Shown piece after piece: positions 1 to 12,724 of a stretch of 64,000 bases of DNA (positions within the stretch are counted from its first letter, which is position 1; the number at the start of each line of letters is the position of its first letter). The notes under the pieces were generated by a model. The model saw only the letters and a program-made list of their open reading frames with translations, was not told where the DNA came from and ran no database searches. Source of the DNA: Nepenthes gracilis (lineage: Eukaryota; Streptophyta; Magnoliopsida; Caryophyllales; Nepenthaceae); contig BSYO01000002.1 in NCBI GenBank assembly GCA_033239525.1, forward strand, positions 12,186,626 through 12,250,625, read 5' to 3'. Both the position numbers and the translations under genes were made by a program.

Positions 1-775
1 ATATAACTTTTCCCGCATACCAAAGCTTGAACTTTTACCAAATCATACTGCAATACCGAACTCAAACATAAGAAGGAAATTCTAGCAATATTCAAACATG
101 CATCATGGAACAAAATCTAACATATAAAACATAGTGCATGCACCAAAACAAGAAGTTTCTTCATAAAAAATGAGAAAATATTTATCATGATATGCAAATT
201 TGTAGAAACATAGCGAAGAGGGGTATTAGAACAATAATACCTGAAAGAATCAATATGGACTAAAGAAAAAGCATAGAGTATGCTTGCCTGATCCACAAAC
301 TTTCTTACTCAAATTGGGCCAGGAAATTCTTCCTCTCATTCTTCTCCTTCGTGCCCCTTTTTTTTTCAAAACTCTCTTTCCTAACCCCTAGATCCAAAAT
401 TTAAAAGACAATGGGGTAGGTAAGAGTAGGTGGGAGTAGGTCACCTACTCTGGTACTTCATTGTTCCGCTCAATTCCCTTGTCTATAAAGTCAACGGAGT
501 AGGTGAGAGCATGTGGAGGCAAGTCACCTACTCTGGCTTTGCCTAGTCCAAACTATAGTTAAAACCGGCCTACAAGCCAATCCGGTCAACTATCCTAACC
601 GGTCAACTATTAAATCCGGTCAACTATTTTAATCTAGTCAATTATCTAATCCAATCAACTATCTTAATCCAGTCACCTATTTAAAATGGTCAACTATCTT
701 AATCCGGTTAACTAGCTACTTAGGCAGATTTCCATTAAGGTCAAGTTGTTATGTCCTAGGAATCCAATCATTACA
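1..775 (-). mobile_element. LTR of a gypsy relic (3' LTR, left part outside the window)
   Basis: Read on the minus strand, this LTR begins TGTAATGATT at 775, directly after a polypurine tract (about 776-785) that closes the pol relic on its right. That order (pol, PPT, LTR) marks it as the 3' LTR. The minus-strand motif AG/GCAAGCATAC near 285-296 matches the conserved block found after the TATA box of other LTRs here. Upstream of it (371-775) lies the U3-like part with a W-box tandem array. The other end is outside the window or lost. No gene is present. Confidence 0.7.
572..716 (-). repeat. Short tandem array carrying TTGAC motifs in U3
   Basis: About seven to eight degenerate units of 18-22 bp, of the form AATCCGGTCAACTATCTT, stand head to tail. 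Most contain GTCAA, that is TTGAC on the minus strand, which is the transcription strand of this LTR. TTGACC/T is the W-box bound by WRKY factors in plants. Whether these sites are functional is inference. Confidence 0.7.
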
Positions 776-2116
776 ATTTTCCCCTACTTATAAAATTTGA
801 TCCTTGAAATTTAACAAGACTTATATTCTTTAAGAAAATAATTGGGGGTACTTGCTCCTAATCTCATTCTCACGCTCCCAAATGGCTTCCTTAGTGGAAT
901 GATTCTTCCACAAAATGTTTACTAGAGGAATGGTCTTCGTACACAATATCTGTTCCATCAGTCTAAAATCTTTACCGACTTTTCGATATAAGATAGATTT
1001 TTACCAATAGTCAGAGGCTCAAAATTAATTGCATGCGTTGGATCATGGACATATTTATGGAGCGTTGATATATGAAACACATCGTGAACATCAGCCAAGC
1101 TTGGTAGCAAGGCTAACCAGTAAGCCATTTTTTCAACTTTCTCTAGAATCTCAAAGGTCCAATAAATCTCGACTTCAACTTTCCTTTAACCCTAAATTGA
1201 GATGTCCCTTTCGATGGCAATACTTTTAGAAATACAAAATCACTGACTTCAAATTTTAACACTGATCTCCTTTTGTATACATAACTCTTTTGTCTACTTT
1301 AAACTACCTTCAAATTTTTGTGAATCAGCCGGATCTTCTCTGTTGCCTCCTTGCTAATATCTGAACCAAGAAATCGCCTATCTCTGGTTCTTCCCAATGA
1401 ATCAGTGATTAGCACTTTCTCTCATATTGAGCTTCAAATGGTGCCCTACCAATACTCGCATGGTAACAGTTATTACCAGCAAATTCTGCCAGAGTCAAAT
1501 GATGATCCCAGCTACCTTTTATTTCTAACACTGAGGCCCTTAGCATGTTCTCTAATATTTGAATTGTGTGCTCTAATTTGCCATCTGTTTGGGGGTGATA
1601 AGCTGTATTGAACTTCAATCCCGTCCCTAGTACTCGCGTAGGCTTTCCAAGAATTTTCATACAAACTTCGAATATCGATTGGATATAATCGAGGCTGGCA
1701 CACCATGGAGCCTAATAATCTCATTAATATATAGTTGAGCCAATTGATCCTGAGAATATGCTGTTCAGATTGCCAAGGAATGGGCCGATTTGGTCAGCCA
1801 ATCAATGATAACCCATATGGCATCATGGTTCTTTGGAGTTCTTGGGGAACTAAACACAAAATCCATTATAATATCCTTCCACTTCCAACTCAGAATGGTC
1901 ATCGGTTGCAACAGTCCAACCAGTTTCCTCATCTCGGCTTTCAATTGCTGATAGATAAGGCATTTATTTATAGAAACCATAATTTTCTTCTTCATATTTC
2001 TCCGCCAAAAAATTTTTTTTATAACTTGGTACATCTTATTAATTCTAGGGTGAATAGTATACCTAGTTCGATGGACTTCCTTCATAATCTTTTCCTCTAG
2101 CTCTTTATCACCAGAA
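776..2116 (-). pseudogene. Gypsy integrase and pol C-terminus relic
   Basis: Minus-strand translation gives the integrase end of a chromovirus pol. From right to left it holds the H2C2 zinc region (KMYQ; CLIYQQ, where the second Cys of CxxC has become Tyr), the start of the catalytic core (IIMDFV, the first Asp) and the AYHPQTDG block. Degraded C-terminal sequence near 1100-1200 matches the RFIGPF and VHDVFHVS region of the better copy at 47.4 kb. Reading frames switch several times and stops are frequent. Reverse transcriptase, protease and gag are absent, so the relic is 5'-truncated at 2116. It ends at 776 in the PPT next to the LTR. Catalytically dead. Confidence 0.85.
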
Positions 2117-2314
2117 ATCCATCACTTTCAATCCAATCCGATTAAAAATAATAGTAGAGTAGGCAAAGACAAGTGTACCCCGGTTGTTAACCTCTATTTT
2201 TACTACTTTTCTGTATCCTTAAAATTATATTTATGCTATGAATTACAGTTTCTTTCTATTTAATGCATACGAAGCATGTTTCTGTAAATTAATCAAATAG
2301 ATTTTAAGTTTATC
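2117..2314 (+). mobile_element. LTR fragment (leader/U5 piece)
   Basis: The sequence resembles the segment just after the TATA box in the plus-strand LTRs at 38.65 and 48.25 kb: a stretch like AATCC..CGGTAAAAATAA, then CAAGTGTACCCCGGT, then a tract with ATGCATACGAAGCATG. It is cut on the left by the integrase relic and on the right by the LTR starting at 2315, so it is a truncated older insertion. Confidence 0.5.
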
Positions 2315-4960
2315 TGTGACGGACCGGATTATTTTTCTAATAAATAACCTCCGTCAATGGTAACACAAACTAAATCTCATAATTAACCTATGAATTTTAC
2401 AGAAATTTCGGCAGAGTTTTCTCTACAACTAAACGAAAATAAAAAATAAAACCTGCTCAAATACATCCTATACAAGCACACATCTAACCAAAATAACCGA
2501 TACAAAGCCTACAACACAAAACACAGGTTCACATAACCAGCCATATCATCCATGGCTCCAATCACAGTATCCCCAACTACAGAACTGGACCTAGAGATGC
2601 CGTCTAGGAAGAAACAAAATCCAGAAACATCAACACAAATGCGGAAGCATAACTAGATCATCAAAAACTTGCGGAAGCATAACAAAACCATAATATAACA
2701 ATAAGCCACATCCATCCATGAGTGGCTGCTTACATTCTAATATGATAAACATAACCCAATCTTCAAGCTTCGATGTCCAGCAACTCCCTTCAATACAAGT
2801 CTCTCTCCTTGCTCAAACTAATTTGACACCGGCTAAGTGTTCTCATCTGGAAGGAAAAATAGCAAGAGTAAGCATATAGCTCAGCAAATATAATCATACT
2901 CAATACTCATAGGCAAAGAATATAACAACTGGAATGGGGGGATACAAGTAATCTCAATAATCATGAATCAGGAGAGGGAACAGGAAACATCTGGAATCAC
3001 TAGATTTTCACGGTTACATCGATTAGGCATTATTCATTTTCATCATTATATCATCTTTACGAACCCGGGCTAGTAGGCCGTACTAACCAATGATGTGAGA
3101 GAACGAGGAAAGGAATGTGTTCGCTACACATTCTAAAGCCATGGCAACATTTTAGGTCTGCAGCACTCGACCATCGGTTGCATCTCCACTATGCAACACT
3201 CAATGAACAACTACATCTCCACTATGTAGCGTTCGACCAACGGCTACATTTTAGGCCTGCAGCACTCGGCCACCACAACACGCCCCATATCCCCCGGGGA
3301 GTAGGGCAATCCTCGTTCTTCCACAGTAGTTTCCTAAAGCATACCACGAACATCACCCGCTACCACGAGCAGCCAAAATACGTGGCCATGTATTCCTCAG
3401 GTTCACACCGCGATGGACATGGTAAGCTAAAGAATACTACCCCTATGAATCATGGTCCTAGTTTCAAGGTTAGTTTCCACACTTGGAGAGGGAAATCTAC
3501 ATTTGCCATGCACATTCACAACTCGGGAAATTCCATTCCCATCACATACATCTCCATCCGGGAGATCATTCCATCACAATGCACAATGTGGATTCCCTTC
3601 CATTTACTTGCTTGGTTCACAACTTTCTGTGGGACTGAATCCCGTTATTACAATTTAATTCATGTTCACAAGAGAATTCCGAATTTCATACCTTCAATAA
3701 TCATGTATCATTTTAGAAGCCTCCTGGACTCGTTTCCTTACTTCCGGCATATGGATACACATTTTCGGGGCTTACATTTACGTTCAAACAATTAGAAATC
3801 ACTTCTATGACAATAAAACGAGGGCCTAACATGTATATTTCCCATTTCATTTTGGGTGAACAGTGTCAGGTTTCTTTTGAACATCCGGACGCCGTGAACG
3901 GTTTGATATTTGTGAGATCGGGCGTCCGGTTGATACATACGCACAAATGGGACATGGTGATTCATCTTTTGAGCTCGATTCAACATAATACGAAGGTGGA
4001 AGCATGCAATTTTCCCCTTGGGTCTTGGGTGAACAGTGTCAGCACCCGTTTAGAGGGCTCGGACACCGCGAATGGGTCAAGACATGCAAAATCGAACCTG
4101 CGGCCGACATATGTACATCATTGGGACGTGGGGATTTACATTTTGAGGTCAGTTTCATGATACACGGAAGGGAGACCGAAAATCCCCAATTTCATGGGTT
4201 AGGGATTCGGTGAAACCAAATCGAGTGGATCGGACACGATTCGAACAAATAACTACATATTTCCTGGACATTAATCTTGGGTTTCATGATTCTAACATTT
4301 ATAATGGGTATCGACACAAGAATACCCAATAAAATCATGCAAAACATCGAAAGGGAATGAGAAGTGAGTATGAGAACACTAGCTCTCGGACGGATTTGGA
4401 CTCCACGGCCTCGATCTCCTCCATTCTCTCACTAGAATCGGCACACACTCTCTCTCTAGAAGCTTCTGGGCTTGAAGGAAAATGAGGAAAAAGAAGCACG
4501 ACGTGGCTTTAAAGCGAACTGGCGCTTGAGCGCACGACGAGCGCAAGCATTCGGCCATGGTCAGCTCGAGCGCATGGCGAGCGCACGGTGAGCGTGGGCG
4601 AATCTGGATTTTTGGCTCGATAGGTGGGCTCATGCCCACGGAGGACGCGGGTCTGGCCTGCAGCAAACCTACGTCGCGTTTTCACTGTTCGGGATCCATT
4701 TTGACCATTCTAGCCCAATCTTTCACATCCTTGGACCTTATTTTTGATTATATAGCCTTAATAAGTCATGATTATCATAATTTAAAACCCAAACTCTAAT
4801 TTACAAAGTAACATTTCACGGTTTATAGTTTTCGTTCCCGATTTACCGATTCCGGCTCTTTGAGCTTTTTAATCCGGTTCCTCCCACACCTTTTGACCAC
4901 AATACATCTATGTTAACTTAACTACCTTCTAATTGTTATGTCTTAATGTGGAACCTCACA
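2315..4960 (-). mobile_element. 3' LTR of a gag-pol-less element
   Basis: A minus-strand LTR of about 2.65 kb. It starts TGTGAGGTTCC at 4960, immediately after a polypurine tract at 4961-4973, and ends ...GGTCCGTCACA at 2315. The U3 holds a GC-rich block at 4510-4680. U5 holds the conserved hairpin at 3113-3133 and a splice-acceptor-like CTTCCAG/ATGAG at about 2842-2855. The five bases to its left are TTATC. I found no matching copy after the partner LTR, so the outer ends of this element are not the original insertion ends. Long open frames here (for example 3115-3795) are chance. Confidence 0.75.
3113..3133 (-). other. Conserved U5 hairpin, variant arm sequence
   Basis: The arms are GAATGTGT and ACACATTC around a 5-base loop. 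Other LTRs in the window have GATTGTGT/ACACAATC at the equivalent place. Here both arms have changed together, so the pairing is kept. Confidence 0.7.
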
Positions 4961-7900
4961 ACTCTCCCCCACTTATAAAAATTTTGTTCTCGAAATTTAA
5001 CGAATCTCAAATTCCCATAATCACAAGTAATCTTTCTCGCATCCAGAAATCATTCCCTCAGACAACGATTATTCTAGGAAACCTCAAGTATTTGAATCAT
5101 TCTAATCCTCATCACAAAACATATCCTTAGCCTCTCAGAACGGCTCAACCCAGACACTTACCGATTCTCTCAACCATCGATACAAGGAAGACCTTATAAC
5201 GATCCTCGGAATTTCAAAAGCAACCTACAATAATGCTGGCCATTTCTCAAATTTAATCCGACACTTCAAACGAATCCAATGAACTTCCACTTCAGTTCAT
5301 TCCAAGCTTCAAAAGAAGTCGATCACAGGGACCTCAACCTTATTCTTAAATCTCTGAGCCATGGGTTCACAACGCTTACGCTGCGCTACTCTGATTAAAA
5401 TGGTTCTAGGATAGTCCTACTATGAAGACAATTCCATAATCCTCAGACTACAGCCACATTCCGAGTTACAGTCATAACGATCACCCAAAGAGTCAACATA
5501 ACTTTAAATCATTACCCAGAATTCTTAAAATTTTGATTACTTAGTAACCTCAAGATCCCGTTGGCATATCAATGAGCCAACTGAACCAAGTCCGAATACG
5601 TCTTCCATGGCTACGATAAGTGGGTCATTCTAATTGTCCTGAAATAGAACCACAAGGACTTCACATTCCATAAACCCATAACTCCCATAAACGAATACAA
5701 TTCTATTTCCTAACTAAGAACACGACATTCTATCACCCAATCATTTGGGCTTACTAGCGATTCACCTTTTACATCTCCTATGAAAATTCAAAGACATGAA
5801 AGTCTAACGACACACAGCATCAATTGTCAACATTGATGTCTGCTTTCCTTAAAAGATCTGAGGTTCACCTTCCCATCCTCTAAAAAGATCTGACCACGTG
5901 CAACACCATATGATCATCTTTCCTTTATGATATAACTATTTGGGCTCTTAAAACTTTTTAGATAATGGCTATCTTCAAAACGATACCCATAGGTTCTTAA
6001 AGTGAAAACTTCAATGGCTAATTCCAACTTACACATGGGGTAACTCTAATCATGAACTTCTCCCGCACTTATATCAAAGGTATCCACCTATCATGACGTG
6101 AGAGTAACATAACCTTAACCTTTCTTAAAGTATCACATTCTACAATAACTTATCAGACCCATTGGGGTCAACCCAAATGTCATTAACGTCACTTGACCCT
6201 TTTTAGTCCTCGAAAACTACCGTTTAACTTTCGTTCTAACAATTACAAATCTCTCCTGTGCCGAACGTCTCACTGGTGTCAAATCACTCAACAACATCAG
6301 TTAGACCCAAGATGATCATATGCTTTCATGACACTAATTGGTCTTCCCAATGGCCACTGCTTAAAATCTTATGAATCCCAAAATCATGTTATGAAAGAGC
6401 CACAAGCTTAACAAGGCATTCCCTTAACAAAACTTGCACTCCCTTCACAATGGGGCATACGGATTATCAACCATTCTTAATCCATGACATGATCCGTAAA
6501 CAAAGTGCACACACCCCTTATTCCTTTGAATTCATCAATGGAGTCACCTCAACATGGACCCAAATATGGTTGAGAGACTCAACCTATAAAATTTCATGAA
6601 ACGCCAACGATCCTACAAAACCCAAACGGTATTTTCTGGACTTTATAGTGGCCATAGCCTCATCCTGAATACCGTTGGAGCTACCACTTCCATTGATCCA
6701 CAATTAACACGCTATGGACCCAATTCAATCTTAGAATTCATCAAGCCTTTACAACGGTCCATGTAATTCACCTATCTAATCACAAGGTCCGCTTATCAAG
6801 TTGTCAATCTCCAAGGTAACCCTGTTTTTTAAAATTCACAAACAGCCTTATCGGTCTGTCTTATTTACTTTAAAAGTTCTGGAGTATTCCACAACAATAC
6901 CAAAGCTGATACTTCCACGGCTCTGCATGGACCTCTCAACAATCGTCGTCAATTTCGATACAACATCGAATTATCGGTCAGCAGATAAGTCAACCCAATC
7001 TTCCTTCTATAATCATTCTCAGATAGTCACACGGCCGAAGGCTCTCAATGACCACAAAAAAAACTTCTAGATGTGGTCACACATACAAATGAGACTTAGC
7101 GCAAATTCTCATTTGATACTCTACAGGAAGGACGACATCAATCCCCTGATACCTCGATCAATTCAACTCATGCTTCAAATCCCACAATCTGATTGCCAGA
7201 TGTTATCTTTTACCAATCCAACCATATTAGCACTGCAGTTTGCCCACTGAATAATTATTAAGATCAGGTTAAGACTTACTACATTAGCCGGCTCAAGTTC
7301 ATACCCAAAATCGCACAATTCAATTGCAAGGCATGGTATGCTTACCCATACAATTCAGATCAACCCAACCAATCGAATCTACAAACCCAAGAAAATATCA
7401 CAACCTCGATACCGTCTGTATCAAACTTAGATCCTAGTTTCAAAGTCTCTTCGGAAAAGCATTTGTCTAAGATTCATCCATGAACAGCCACTTTGATATA
7501 TCCTTTGCCCTTCCGAATACTAGGTCACCTTTGTCATTACTGCCAAGCCTAGGTCCTCCCAATTACACATAATTCAAAACACAATCGCGACATGGGTTTG
7601 GAATCCCCAAAACGACACCAGGCTACAATATCAAACCCAAGAGCCTTATCATGACAGAAAACACTTAACACCTTGAATTAATACCTTGAAACCCTAATTT
7701 AAACACCGTACCTCTACACCGTCCATCCTTAAATAAGGACATCCCTAAATCTTGCGATCAACCAACCACTATTGAATCATGCTCTCAAGAGTCATACCGA
7801 CACTAGGCACTCTTTCATGAAGCCTCTATAAGTGCATAGGACAATACCTCCTAATCCTCGAGACCCATGATCTTTCTCATGTCAACCAACCGAGGTCGAC

Positions 7901-8414
7901 TTCACCTCCTATCTAACCTGGGTCACATGCCTTATCTTTTACAAGACATGGGATCACATTTACTAGGATGATCAAGCAACCCTTCTTAACAAATTAATAA
8001 CCTAAGGACTTCAATTCGTAGCCGATCAAACTTAAATCTCAAACTGAGATTAATTAACCTAGGCCTCGAATCAACACTGATCAATCCAAGGAACCAATTG
8101 ATACCAATCAAATTCCAACACTAAGGTGTCTCGACACACCATCTTTCTCTCGACCCTACAACCAGCCACTAATATTAGTAGTCTCCATCTAGGAGTCACT
8201 ACTAATATTTTCTTGAGACCGAGACATTTCGCATTAAGTCACTCCTAACTTAGTGCTGGCCTAAATCATTAGGATTGAGGTAACCAAAACTAGCCAGACT
8301 AGCTTGATCACCCAATGTCTTCGTTAACTTAATCGAGCAATCTTAATCTAACCTAAGCTTCCGCATACGATTCAGATCAAACCTAAGATATCTCTCTTTT
8401 TCTCTGATTCCAAC
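4961..8414 (-). mobile_element. Non-coding interior of a gag-pol-less LTR element
   Basis: This 3.4-kb interior lies between a PPT (4961-4973, AAGTGGGGGAGAG on the minus strand) and a decayed primer-binding site (8402-8412, one mismatch to the complement of TGGTATCAGAG, initiator tRNA-Met type). It contains no gag, protease, reverse transcriptase or integrase in any frame; the longest open frames are under 100 codons and unlike any family I recognise. It aligns by eye with the interiors at 15.7-17.4, 18.7-20.5 and, inverted, 25.4-28.0 kb, for example in the stretch around 5040-5100. It therefore belongs to one non-autonomous family (large retrotransposon derivative style). A PPT-like motif recurs at 6057-6070. 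Confidence 0.75.
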
Positions 8415-9386
8415 TATGACAGACCAGATTATTTATCTCATCAAAACAAACTTCCGCATACGTACATATTTTCGAAAACAAACTATACGGGAAGCTTCAT
8501 TTCAATGTCAATTAACTTTTATATAACAGAAGCTACGGTTAAAACTCATCAAAACCTCTTTATTTTCGTACAAACGACTTCGCCAAAACCGTCGGACTCA
8601 AATCGGTCTCTTACATGTACATTTTTCATGAAATTAATGTCATAGATGCCATGCATGTACATTAAATCATGCAATTTACTCAATCTTAACAACATTTTCG
8701 AGCTAGGGTTTCGTCACATGCTTTCAGAGACAAATCGAACACTATTTTCATGCTTATTCACAAATTCGAAGCTAAATCTTGCAATAAACATAGATAAACA
8801 TAAAATCTAACCGATTAATTGAAGGAAACATGCTTCATGTACTTTAAACATGCATCAATATCATTTTCGTCCACTTTAAAGCAAAATAAACGGTAAAAAT
8901 GAAAAATAACGTCTGAGGTACACTTGCCTTGGCGCGGGCTTTCACCTTTATAACTGACTCAAGGATGGATTTGGACTCCCGGGCTTCGTTCTCTACCCTT
9001 CTCTCACTAGAAACGGTGCTCTCTCTCTCTCCTCAAACCCTAAAATCGTGTGAAATGAAAAGGAGAGAGCTGAGCGCGTTTTTATATATCGCACAGCCGC
9101 TCGAGCGGCCAGCAGGCAGAAGGCTTTGGGAACGCCACTGGTTTTTCTGCCTGATAGGAGGGCTCGAGCGGCCAGCCGACGGAGGGCTTCGGGAACGCCA
9201 CTGGTTTTTCCGCCCGATAGGAGGGCTCGAGCCCACAGCAAGTGCCACTCAGCTGCTTGCTGAATTCGGGCATTTTCCAACTTTTCACTTTTAAGTACCA
9301 CTTTTTCATTACATGCATGGCCTCTTACTGATATTAATCACCTTAATCACATCTAGTTATTACGTTTTCGGTTTCGGGCCCTCACA
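8415..9386 (-). mobile_element. 5' LTR of the gag-pol-less element, internally deleted
   Basis: A minus-strand LTR of 972 bp starts TGTGAGGGCCCG at 9386 and ends next to the PBS at 8415 (TATGACAG, from TGTGACAG). The TATA region is 9079-9090. The post-TATA motif AG/GCAAGTGTAC is at 8918-8929. The segment from 8930 down to 8600 matches 38.65-39.0 kb of the chromovirus LTR inverted, so the two families are related. It is far shorter than the 2.65-kb LTR at 2315-4960, mainly through loss of U5. The right flank is CACTT and the left LTR's flank is TTATC, so the duplications do not match. Confidence 0.65.
9079..9090 (-). promoter_or_regulatory. LTR TATA box
   Basis: GATATATAAAAA on the minus strand, placed between the GC-rich CTCGAG block (about 9100-9245) and the AG/GCAAGTGTAC motif. 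Confidence 0.55.
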
Positions 9387-11177
9387 CACTTGCTGTCTGG
9401 ATTACATACATTAGCCTTGTTCTTAATTTCATCAATTGAAGTCCGTATAACTTTTCCTTTAATCATCTTAAATCCGAAGTTGTTTTCTTATAAGCCGGAG
9501 TCCTTTTTCCTTAAAATCGGAGATCTTTTCAATAGAAATCGGAGTTTAAAAGCCGGAGTTTTTTTCTCAGAAAGACGAAGTTCTTTTTCTCAAAATACTG
9601 GAGTTTTTTTAAAAAGCCAGAGCTCTTTTCTCTTCAAGAAGACGGAGTTCTTTTCTCAAAAGGACGGTGTGCTTTTCAAAAAGGCAGAATTCTTTTTCTA
9701 AAAAGGACGAAGTGCTTTTTTCATCAAAAGGGCGGAGTTCTTTTTCTAAAAAGGACGGAGTACTTTTTCTTCAGAAGACGGAGTGTTTTTTCTAAAACGG
9801 ACGGAGTGCCCTTTCTTTAAAGGACAGAGTGCTTTTTCTTAAAAGGACGGAGTGTTTTTTCATCAAACGGACGGAGTTTTCTTTCTTAAAAGGACGGAGT
9901 GCTTTTTCATCAAATGGACGGAGTGCACTTTCGTAAAAGGACGGAGTGCTTTTTCATCAAACGGACGGAGTGCTCTTTCTCAAACGGATAGAGTGCTTTT
10001 TCTCAAACGGACGGAGTACTTTTTCTTCAAAAGGGTGGAGCTCTTTTTCTTAAATGGGCAGAGTACTTTTTCTTCAAAAGGCGGAGTTCTTTTCTTTAAA
10101 CATGCAATTATCAAAGTTCGACAAATAATTAGACTTTAAGCAGAACAAAACCAAAACCGAACATCATGAATATCATTAAATCAACGGAACAGAACAAACA
10201 TCATACATAATTTCATAAGAACATCATATATACTCACGTAGCAAACATGCATAATCATGAACTTTAAAAACAAGGGTGAGTATTCTTGCTTGGGTTTCTT
10301 CTACTTTGCCTTAATCTTTACTCTTGCCTGGGTTTCTTCTACTTTGCCTTAATCTTTTGGCCACCCTTTACTAGAAATTCTATTGCATGCCTTTTTTTTA
10401 CTCATTTAGTTCCTATTTATAGGCCTTAGGTCTGATGACTATTGTTAATAATTGGCAATACAGGGGGAATGTGTCATTATTAATGATTGGCAATCCAAGG
10501 GGGAATGTTTCTTATTTATGGATTCTACATTTCCTAAAAGTTTCCTTATTAATTAGATCATTTATGGTTTTACATTTCCAAGGAGTTCATTAATTCCTAG
10601 TTAACTGAACTTAACGGGATTTAGATTTCTTAATTAATTCCTGGTTCACTGAACTTAACAAGATTTAGCTTTCTCATGTAAACTCATTCAATTACTTCTA
10701 CACGACTTCTAGTCAATACCTGTTGACTGGATTATCAACTTCGGCTTTCCCATAATCTACTCCGGCCTCCAATACACAAAGCCACTCCGTCCTTTAAGAC
10801 CACTCAGGCCTTATAATGTACTCCGACCCTTAATGGGACAAAACCCGATTTCAAAACATGTTCAAGGCCGATTTTGCTTTTCTTTAAAGTGGCTAGTCAT
10901 GATAATGATGGAGCCAGACTTGTTTTGCACCAAGGGATAACCGAACTTCTTTTATACTAAGGGACAAGCCGAACTTCTTTTTATCAAGTAAAAGCCGGAC
11001 TTGACTCGATTTTCATTAAGGAAATCCGAACTTCTTTTCATCATGCAAGGGCCGAACTTGATTTCATCTTAAGGCCGGTTTACTTTTCTTATTACCTTTT
11101 CCTGTCAACTAGAGTTGACTGGATTATAAGGACTTGATGACTGAAATTTCCTATGTTCTAGAATCTGGGCCGTTACA
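9387..11177 (-). mobile_element. LTR fragment of the purine-array family
   Basis: It begins TGTAACGGCCCAG at 11177 on the minus strand and matches the start of the solo LTR at 34633 (plus). It runs collinear with that copy until 9387, where it stops within the sequence around GGACAGCAAGTG. The last third of the LTR is missing. The minus-strand TATA box is at about 10414-10421. The right flank is TCCGA. With the copy at 34633 it shares a duplicated segment of about 40 bp around 10275-10350 that the copy at 41502 lacks. Confidence 0.75.
9480..10110 (-). repeat. Degenerate 20-28 bp array of ACTCCGTCC-type units
   Basis: Some two dozen imperfect units alternate a short GC core (GGACGGAGTGC or GCCGGAGTTC) with a T-rich spacer (TTTTTCTTAAAA and variants). 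The array sits inside the LTR, downstream of the TATA box, so it would be transcribed. Its unit number differs between the three copies of this LTR in the window. Open frames across it are a by-product of the repeat. Confidence 0.8.
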
Positions 11178-12724
11178 TCCGAAGTAAACATTACATTATC
11201 TATTTCTGAAGTTCTTACACAGTATTGAATTTCTGAAGTTCATAATACCATCTCATTTTCTTTGTTCAAAGGGACCTAGACTAGTAGACCCCACCAGCCA
11301 AGGGAGAGAGTAATTAATGGTAGATTGTGTTCACTCCACACAATCAAAGGCGATAATTCGATAATCATATCCATTTTCATTTCCATTCAAAATCCAAAGT
11401 CCATAGTTCCATATCTTTGTCCTCTCTTTACGTCCCAATGAGGGGCGGACCATGTATCACTCCATGGATGGAGTTACCCTTGATTACCACTGTAACATTC
11501 TAAAGCATGTCGGAGAATCTTATCTAACTTCTTCACAGTTTTAGGTCCGAAGCACTTATTCAAGGTTCAAACAAAATTCATCATATTGTCAAGGCCGATT
11601 TCATAGTTCACACAATCCATGCTTCGGTCAATATTCAAAAGACCTTCACCCTTTTAACGTTTCAGTTTCTGTACAGGATTTTCATGCAAAGTAGTCCAGT
11701 TATAAAATAAATGAAACATGGGCCAGCATATAAAATTCAATGTGGAGAGCTATATTCATACAAGACGATTCCGGTTGTAATTTGAACAATAAAGCACGTG
11801 CTAAACAAGAACCAGAGTCCGGAATTTACAAAACGTGAAACTTAGTTCAGATTCATGCATGCTTCGTCATGAAACTTATACATGTCAAAACAATGCTATA
11901 GAAAACAAATTCTGAAGCATACTTGCATTAAAACTATAATACAATTTTAAATTGAAAACGGAGGTACACTTGCCTGATTTCCAAATTCTTTTACCCCAAC
12001 CGGCCTAAAGCTCCCTCTTCCTCTTCGCCTCTTACTTCTTCTTTTACGGACTTTCTAATTCCTTTTTCAGATTAGGAGCTCAGTATTTATAGAGGATGGC
12101 TAGGTGGAGTGAGTGGGGTAGGTTACCTACTTGTACTTTCTTTTTTTTTCTAGAAGGTCAGCAGGGTAGGTAAGAATGGTTTACTTTCTCTGGGTAGTTG
12201 GAAGGAGGTCAACGGGGTAGGTAAATCTATTCCAACTAAAGCCGGCCTTGATCCAATTTCAATCAACTCCGGTTGCTTTTCCATCCTCAAAGTCTCCGAA
12301 AATCATCACTCAAATTTTCGGTCAACAACCACATAATTCCGATCAACATTTTATCCTCAAAATTTTTAGTCAACAACCTCATAATTTCAGTCAACATTTC
12401 ATCCTCAAATTTCTGGTCAACAACCTTATAATTCCGATCAACATTTCATCCTTAAATTTCCATCCTTCATCAACTTTGGCCATTTCCTTATCATCATCAA
12501 CTTCGGCCTCCATCACACACACACCATCAACTTCGGCCTCCATCGCCCACACCATCACTTCGGCCTCCACACTAATACCATCTCAACCGGCCTCCTCAAC
12601 CACACCATCCACTCCATCAACTTCAGTCTTCTCCTTCTCAACTCCGACCATCTCATTGCTTAAATTTTTCTTTGGCTTTTACAAGGCCTAATTATCATGT
12701 TACTTTTAAGATCGGGATCTCACA
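11178..12724 (-). mobile_element. LTR fragment (U3, R and part of U5)
   Basis: It starts TGTGAGATCCCG at 12724 on the minus strand. The TATA box is at 12084-12091, the AG/GCAAGTGTAC motif at 11964-11975 and the U5 hairpin at 11323-11345. The U3 (12240-12700) has repeated GTCAAC motifs and repeats of CAACTTCGGCCTCCA. The left end is cut at 11177 by the neighbouring LTR, which probably inserted into it. The right flank is AAACC and not a PPT, so this LTR was itself inserted into the piece to its right. Confidence 0.65.
11323..11345 (-). other. Conserved U5 hairpin
   Basis: GATTGTGT, a 7-base loop, then ACACAATC. This is a perfect 8-bp stem in the same position relative to the LTR modules as the hairpins at 24.6, 29.8, 32.9, 39.5 and 49.1 kb. 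Confidence 0.7.

Noticed and set aside
3115..3795. 226-codon open frame on the plus strand
   Set aside because: It runs antisense through the U5 part of a minus-strand LTR, has no recognisable domain, and overlaps the conserved hairpin; best explained by chance in a stop-poor stretch.
9390..10139. Open frames rich in Phe, Lys and Glu
   Set aside because: They are translations of the ACTCCGTCC/T-rich minisatellite in an LTR, as are those at 35861-36639 and 42673-42927.
12248..12691. 147-codon Ser/Thr/Pro-rich open frame
   Set aside because: The composition comes from repeated ACTTCGGCCTCCA and GTCAACA units of an LTR U3; no start context or homologue is evident.
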